NCBI GenBank assembly: GCA_027576995.1
Contig: JANBQC010000483.1
Span: 1-21,844, forward strand
Origin: Dimargaris cristalligena
Taxonomy: Eukaryota; Kickxellomycota; Dimargaritomycetes; Dimargaritales; Dimargaritaceae
DNA length: 21,844 bases
Direction: 5' to 3'
Shown here: positions 16,964 through 21,844 of the stretch, piece by piece
Layout of the letters: each line of letters opens with the position of its first letter
Numbering within the stretch: position 1 is the stretch's first letter
Position numbers and translations under genes: made by a program
The notes under the pieces: model-generated
What the model was told of the DNA's origin: nothing
What the model saw: the letters and a program-made list of their open reading frames with translations, nothing else
The model's database searches: none

Positions 16964-19900
16964 ATGCCCGTTCGCCATTTCGATTGTAAGTCCCATTTAA
17001 AGGCAGTAGATTAGGGTGGAGTATCGGATTCCCGAATGCGCTTAAGCCTTGCGGTTGTCGGGTCCATTGTTGCATTCTAGAGGAGTGTTGATGACTTGAG
17101 GCTTGTTCAACCCGTGCTTGCAAGTCTACATTAGGCCCGCGCCTTCTATTACTCGACCTAAAGCTATAGCTGTTCAGCATCCCCTCCCTAGGTATAAGAC
17201 CCGATTTTGTAGAGGCGAACGGTGCAGTACTCTACTACTGAACTACATGGTCTACTTCTTGTTACCTAATATAGTAATAGTTCGTCAGAGGCTGATATGT
17301 ACGATATCCTAATCGAAGGACTTCGCTGTATGCCATCACTGCTAAGCTAGTATTAGCTATAGCCTTTCCTGTAATCCCCGCCATTTTCTAATATATCTAC
17401 TTGTCCTCCATTCCCCTCGACCGCTCCGCTTAATTAGATTTTACGGCCGAGCGCCAACTTATTCAAACGTCACCCCTGAACGTTCTCAATGGAATCCGAG
17501 TTGGCATCGATGGCAACCACTGGCTCCGTAAACTACTTCAGCGGGTAGTCCGGGACCCGTACCCGGCGGCCATGGGCGGTATCCCCCTCGGTCTCGAGGC
17601 CGCCGTTGAACGGGAGCTGAATGCCTTCAAGAGCCACCAAATACACCCCTTCTTTGTGTTCAGCGGCGTCAATCTTCTCCGGAAAGACAAGCCCTTTTCC
17701 AAACCGGACAGTCGTCCCAACAAACGAACCAATGCCTGGAAAGCGTACGATAACCAACAACTGGATCTCGCCCTGAGCAGCTGGGGTTCCTCAGGCTCCA
17801 TCAGCCCCCTGGATATGCTACCCGAAGTGTTTCGCCTACTGGCCCTCCACGGAGTGGAATTCATGCGGGCCCCCTATTCGGCCTGGGGCCAACTGATTTA
17901 CCTGCAGAAACACCCCCAGGCGCCCATCCATACCATCCACGCCGGCTCGGAAATGCTCATCTTCGATGTAGACCGGGTCATTGTCAGTCTCGATTTCGAC
18001 AAGGGTACTTTCGCGTGGCTGAGCAAACGCCAAACTCTACAGGACCTGGACATCTCCCCGGAGCAGTTTCTCGACGTATGCATTTTGGCGGGCTTCGACT
18101 GGTCCATCACGTTTCCCCCTCTCGAAGGGGATACGAAAGGGTTTACCTTCAAGGACGTACTGGAACTGATTAAACAGCACAAGACGGGATTCAACGCGGT
18201 GCAGAAATACTCCGATAATCCGCAGGTCATTAAAGTGAAGTACGTGGACAGCTTCTGTCGCACCCGCTGCGCGGTCAAGTACCACTTGATCCTAAATACC
18301 GAGGGCCACGTCGTTCCCCTCAACGCCGACCAGGCTCCCAGCGACATTCACGAATTCATCGGGTACCGGTTCCCCGACTCCGTCTACCTGTACTTAGCCC
18401 AGGGCCTCATTGGGCCCCAAGTCCTCAACAATCTGGTATCCGGCTTCCTCCTCGAAACGGCACCCATTTGCAATGGCGAGACGAGTGAGTACAAGAAATT
18501 GCTGACCGAGCTTTTGCCATTGCGAACGAAAACGCTGGCTTTGCTATCGAGCTGCCTGAACCAGTTTTACCACAACCGGAAGGTGGTAAGTAGCATTAGA
18601 AGTTCATATATATATATATTGCCTGGTCTCGGTTACTGCCCTGTGGCCGTTCAATACTGGATAGGTCCACCGACATTTATGGTTGAATAGGCTTAAAGTT
18701 GGGGGAGGTTCAGCCACCTGAGGGAGGTTTCATCCTATAACCGGACTGGGCTCCATCCGCGTATTTAATACAATAGACGCCTAATTTTCATGCAGCAACC
18801 AGTCCCATGGTCACTAAATTCTAACCATGTCTGTGACTGATTGATACTTTGGATGGTACTTTGTGACTCAATAATGCACCCCCCCTCCTTGCCTTTACTC
18901 TAATTTTAGGCTACCATGTACTATTTCGAGCCCACAGTTGAACATATTATAGCCCATTCCAAAACCACGGTGGCACCCATTATGGTTGACGTGGAAGCGG
19001 TAGATAGACTGGGTATCCGCTCTGTTGGGTTCAAAAATTGCCTATCGGCGCTGCTTACCCCTAGCCTGCCACATCTACAAGCACGCGACACCCCGGCGTA
19101 CCTTAAAACTCCCAGTCAGATTTTAGCGAGCGTCAACTTGACCGTTTTGGCTGAAACGGGCTTTATTGACAAGCAGTACAAGGCTACGGCTTACGGACGT
19201 GCCCTCCTGGCCAGTTGTCAGACCTTTCTAACGATTAAGGAGCCCAGGACCCTGACGGTTGGCATTAATGGTGCGGACAGCCCCACCATGTTCTTTCCCG
19301 AACTTCTAGTGGGTCTGTTATTAATCCGGTACCATATTTTGAAGCCCGAACCCTTCAGTGTCGTATACGACACCCCGAAAGCCCACCCGTTTTGGGCATC
19401 GCTCGACGATTCCGTGCGCCGACACCTGACGCTCATTACTCGTGCAGTGAGTCTCATCCCGGGCCGCTTCAATGCGAAAACCCCTACAACGGGTTGGAAG
19501 GGCACCGCCCCGCTGAGCCGGGACCTCCTGGCCTTCAACAGTTGCGCCCGGGCTGTCACGAAAACCCTCCGTAATTTGACCGAAATGGCCACGCTCCACC
19601 TGTTTTTGACGAATCGGGTGGCCAAACCCCAGGGTAACCACTATTTGACCATTGGTCAGGGCTTACCCTTCGATAAAGAAGTGAATACCGGTATGGGGAT
19701 GCTGGCCCTAACTTATTTGGAACAACGCTTGAAGGGGCCGCAGGAACAGGCAACAGCTTCCCCTACTTCGACTGCGACTGCGACCACTACCACCACTCCA
19801 GCGACATCCCCGGCAACTGTCGAAGCCGCTCTCGAAACCGTTCGATCGACCTTGGGGTCGTTTGATGACCCCAAGGCGGACCTGGTGCGAGCCTTCCAGT

Positions 19901-20028
19901 TCTGGGACGAAGTGATGGCCGCCGTCAAAACGCTGGCCAAGGCGAATGCCGACTCTTCCGGCATTGACCCTAAGTTGGCGGAAGCGTTCCAAGCTGCCGA
20001 TCAATGGTTGAAACCCCTTAGACTTTGA
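16964..20028 (+). CDS. MKT1: Mkt1-like post-transcriptional regulator, XPG-nuclease-derived (three exons)
   Basis: In yeast, Mkt1 binds Pbp1 and acts on translation or stability of selected mRNAs, including nucleus-encoded mitochondrial ones. Exon 1 is only 22 bp (16964-16985, MPVRHFD plus one base, donor GTAAGT). Exon 2 is 17438-18585 after acceptor TTAG, and exon 3 is 18910-20028 after TTTTAG. The introns are 452 and 324 bp. All joins keep frame and give 762 residues, against 830 in yeast. The XPG-N part includes RVGIDGNHWLRKLL (28-41) and HPFFVFSGVN (77-86). The XPG-I part has APYSAWGQLIYLQ (152-164) where active nucleases have acidic ExE, and AGSEMLIF (176-183) where they have SxDxD. The nuclease site is therefore lost, as is known for Mkt1. 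The C-terminal Mkt1 domain fills exon 3. It has a Thr/Ala/Ser/Pro-rich insertion near 671-694. The ATGs at 17572 and 18916 are internal, not starts. Confidence 0.88.
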
Positions 20029-20860
20029 TAGCTCCAATAGAAGAAGCGTAATGTATGGGGGGGGTGGGGTTAGAGAATGGGGCAAATAGACGGAGTGTGT
20101 AGTCAATACAACTTCCAAAAATACCTGACCTTGGTCATGGCCCTCATCCCCAACTCTTTCAATCACATTTGGGCTGTGTCAAAGGCAAGTAGGTATACCT
20201 TTTTAGAGTGTACTGAATTGGTTCATTGCATCACTGACCTACCTATTGTTCTAGCTATTCATTGTGGATGGAATACTGCACCTTATGCATCCCTATGTTT
20301 GGTATACACCGGATTTTTTGTGAGGGGTTGAATATTTTATTCTGGACAAACTACGAGTGTAAATGTGTAGGGCAGCTCCAGTCCAACCGTTTTACTCATG
20401 TAATCCAAAATTAATAAATGATTGAACCCGACAGCTAAGTGAAGGAATACTATTGCACAGTTGGTCAGGGAAACTGACAATGGGCTATGGGAAGCCTTCC
20501 CAATCACTGTTGATAAAGTTGGCATTTGGAATAGATACCTCGGAGAGGGTGAAATATTAATAGGTCTGAATATCCTGTAATCCGGGTTGGTCAGATGATA
20601 GACATTGGATAACACATCCCATGGTCAGTGTCTTCATGAATTATTCACCAGTCTTTCAGATCTCCTTAAAATTCACCTCCATTGATAGAACTATGCCAAT
20701 GAGCAAGCTTTAGCCTAGATATCAATATGTACCACTGTTGAGCAATCTCAGTCATACATAAATCCCCAATTATAGAGTCAACACCCAATGGCTTCCAGTC
20801 CAGCCAAATGTTAGGTAAGGGAGGCCTCGGAACAATAATTAATTAGGGTAGAATGGCTAG

Positions 20861-21005
20861 ATATGGGTGAAATTCAGCCCAACTATATAAAGGTTGACAT
20901 TATACATGCACAGGAGAATATATGGGAAATTTATTTTTAACTAGTAGTATTGGCCCCATCCAATGGATTTTTTGTTATACAGCTTGGATGAACTTCTCCC
21001 ATATA
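20861..21005 (+). mobile_element. MITE-like element, copy 3 (145 bp, best preserved ends)
   Basis: The left end ATATGGGTGAAATTCAGCCC and the reverse complement of the right end, ATATGGGAGAAGTTCATCCA, are inverted repeats that pair at 24 of 30 positions, continuing into CTATATAA/CTGTATAA. If the element is taken as TGGG...CCCA, it is flanked by TA on both sides, as expected of a TA target duplication (Tc1/mariner-like or related). Alternatively ATAT is part of the repeat. There is no coding capacity. Confidence 0.75.
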
Positions 21006-21760
21006 ATTGCAGATTCTCTTGATATATGTTATACTAATATTATTAAATTAATTTAACCAACTTGAATAAACTAGAAGAAGGAACTGCAAGGATAAACATA
21101 TACTCTCTGTGGTTATATTTACCAGACATATCTCAACTAAAATAATATTGCTTATAATAAACTGGTACTTGGGGGAGGTGCAGTTTAACATATCCCACTA
21201 CTTACAGTTAACACAGTGAATTGGTTTTGGGTTGCTCTTCCTTTAATGTACTATGCTTAGGAATTTGGGAAATGGGCTCAGCTTCCTACTCTGGATATTC
21301 TAATGCTAATACTGAGGGTCCCCATCTGGTAGGTGCATAATTACCCAAGGTTACATACTGGGTAGATAAGGGGGTTTTAGAGCTTATGGTAAACAATGAT
21401 TAGGGCTGCTGAAAAAATAGATTATAATTACCAAAATACTCTGCAAATATTGTCCCCCAGTCCTGATACATAGGTACTAGTTAAGATTATTACTATTACT
21501 ATACTTATTAGGAGTTTGCCTATGTAGAATTCACCCAGGTTAACCACTCTTAGTCTGTTAAGAGTCCCGAGGATAGGCTTCTAATGGTAGGTGGGGCTTA
21601 GGCTTGGCTAAGTGGGCTACAAGTGTTAGGTACAGGCATGGTACTAGCTAATAAAGGCTAAGCACAGGTATAGGTAAGGGACATGCAGCAGCATACTTAC
21701 TGGTTAGTACAACAGGAGTGAGCATATATAGGGTTTATTAGGGGTGTGGTGAACTCACCA

Positions 21761-21797
21761 TATTTTTTACCTACTTTTATTTTTTATCTATTTTTTG
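21761..21797. repeat. T-rich low-complexity near-tandem stretch
   Basis: Runs of six, four, six and six T are separated by ACCTAC, A and ATCTA, giving two rough copies of a TTTTTTA(C/T)CTA unit. This is simple-sequence DNA near the end of the window with no assigned role. Confidence 0.35.
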
Positions 21798-21844
21798 CAC
21801 TTATCGGAAGTACACCCCTGATGAGTGAATGAGCCCCTGCCCCT

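Larger units (their letters stand above)
20029..21844. other. AT-rich spacer downstream of MKT1
   Basis: No convincing gene. A G-run (eight G, T, four G) at 20057-20069 follows 28 bases after the MKT1 stop. AATAAA at 20413-20418 is a distant candidate poly(A) signal, 385 bases after the stop. MITE-like copy 3 occupies 20861-21005. A T-rich near-tandem stretch lies at 21761-21797. Base composition becomes more AT-rich towards the window end, and stop codons are dense in every frame. Confidence 0.5.

Noticed and set aside
20077..20331. 84-codon plus-strand frame downstream of MKT1 as a gene
   Set aside because: It has no recognisable domain or coding composition and lies in the presumed 3' untranslated region of MKT1.

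Overview
The window looks like nuclear DNA of a fungus. It holds spliced protein genes with GT-AG introns of about 165-450 bp, a Pol III tRNA gene, GC-richer coding blocks in AT-rich spacers, and fungal gene types: PEX6, MKT1, SPC2 and a GPI-anchored PLC-like enzyme. The lineage is inference. The divergent sequences and the secreted F-box-like protein would fit an early-diverging zygomycete-grade fungus (Kickxellomycotina or Dimargaritales type), but a database search would be needed to place it.

Layout. At 127-1906 (minus) is an unrecognised, probably two-exon gene for a predicted secreted protein with an F-box-like motif. PEX6 (3441-7643, minus) is an unusually long peroxin-6 AAA+ ATPase without introns. 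Across a 1.19 kb divergent spacer lies a mitochondrial-type 3-hydroxyacyl-CoA dehydrogenase gene (8829-10075, plus, one intron). It converges on a five-exon signal peptidase complex subunit 2 gene (10598-11937, minus). Upstream of that, on the same strand, is a secreted, GPI-anchored PLC-like phosphodiesterase gene (12434-13579). A 2.3 kb non-coding stretch with strong purine/pyrimidine strand asymmetry leads to an intronless tRNA-Leu(CAA) gene (15895-15977). A three-exon MKT1 gene (16964-20028, plus) follows, and the last 1.8 kb is AT-rich and without a recognisable gene.

The most notable non-genic signal is a family of short elements of 143-145 bp with terminal inverted repeats of about 30 bp and the form TGGG...CCCA. 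Three clear copies (3008-3150, 8067-8210, 20861-21005) and one decayed copy (about 16054-16180) lie in different spacers. One sits in the shared PEX6/HADH upstream region. They look like a non-autonomous DNA-transposon (MITE) family.

The genes do not form one pathway. PEX6 (peroxisomal receptor recycling) and HADH (fatty-acid beta-oxidation) are metabolically related neighbours that share a divergent spacer. SPC2 and the PLC-like gene both concern the secretory pathway: the PLC-like precursor would be processed by signal peptidase. No prokaryotic operons, CRISPR arrays, insertion sequences or viral genes were seen.
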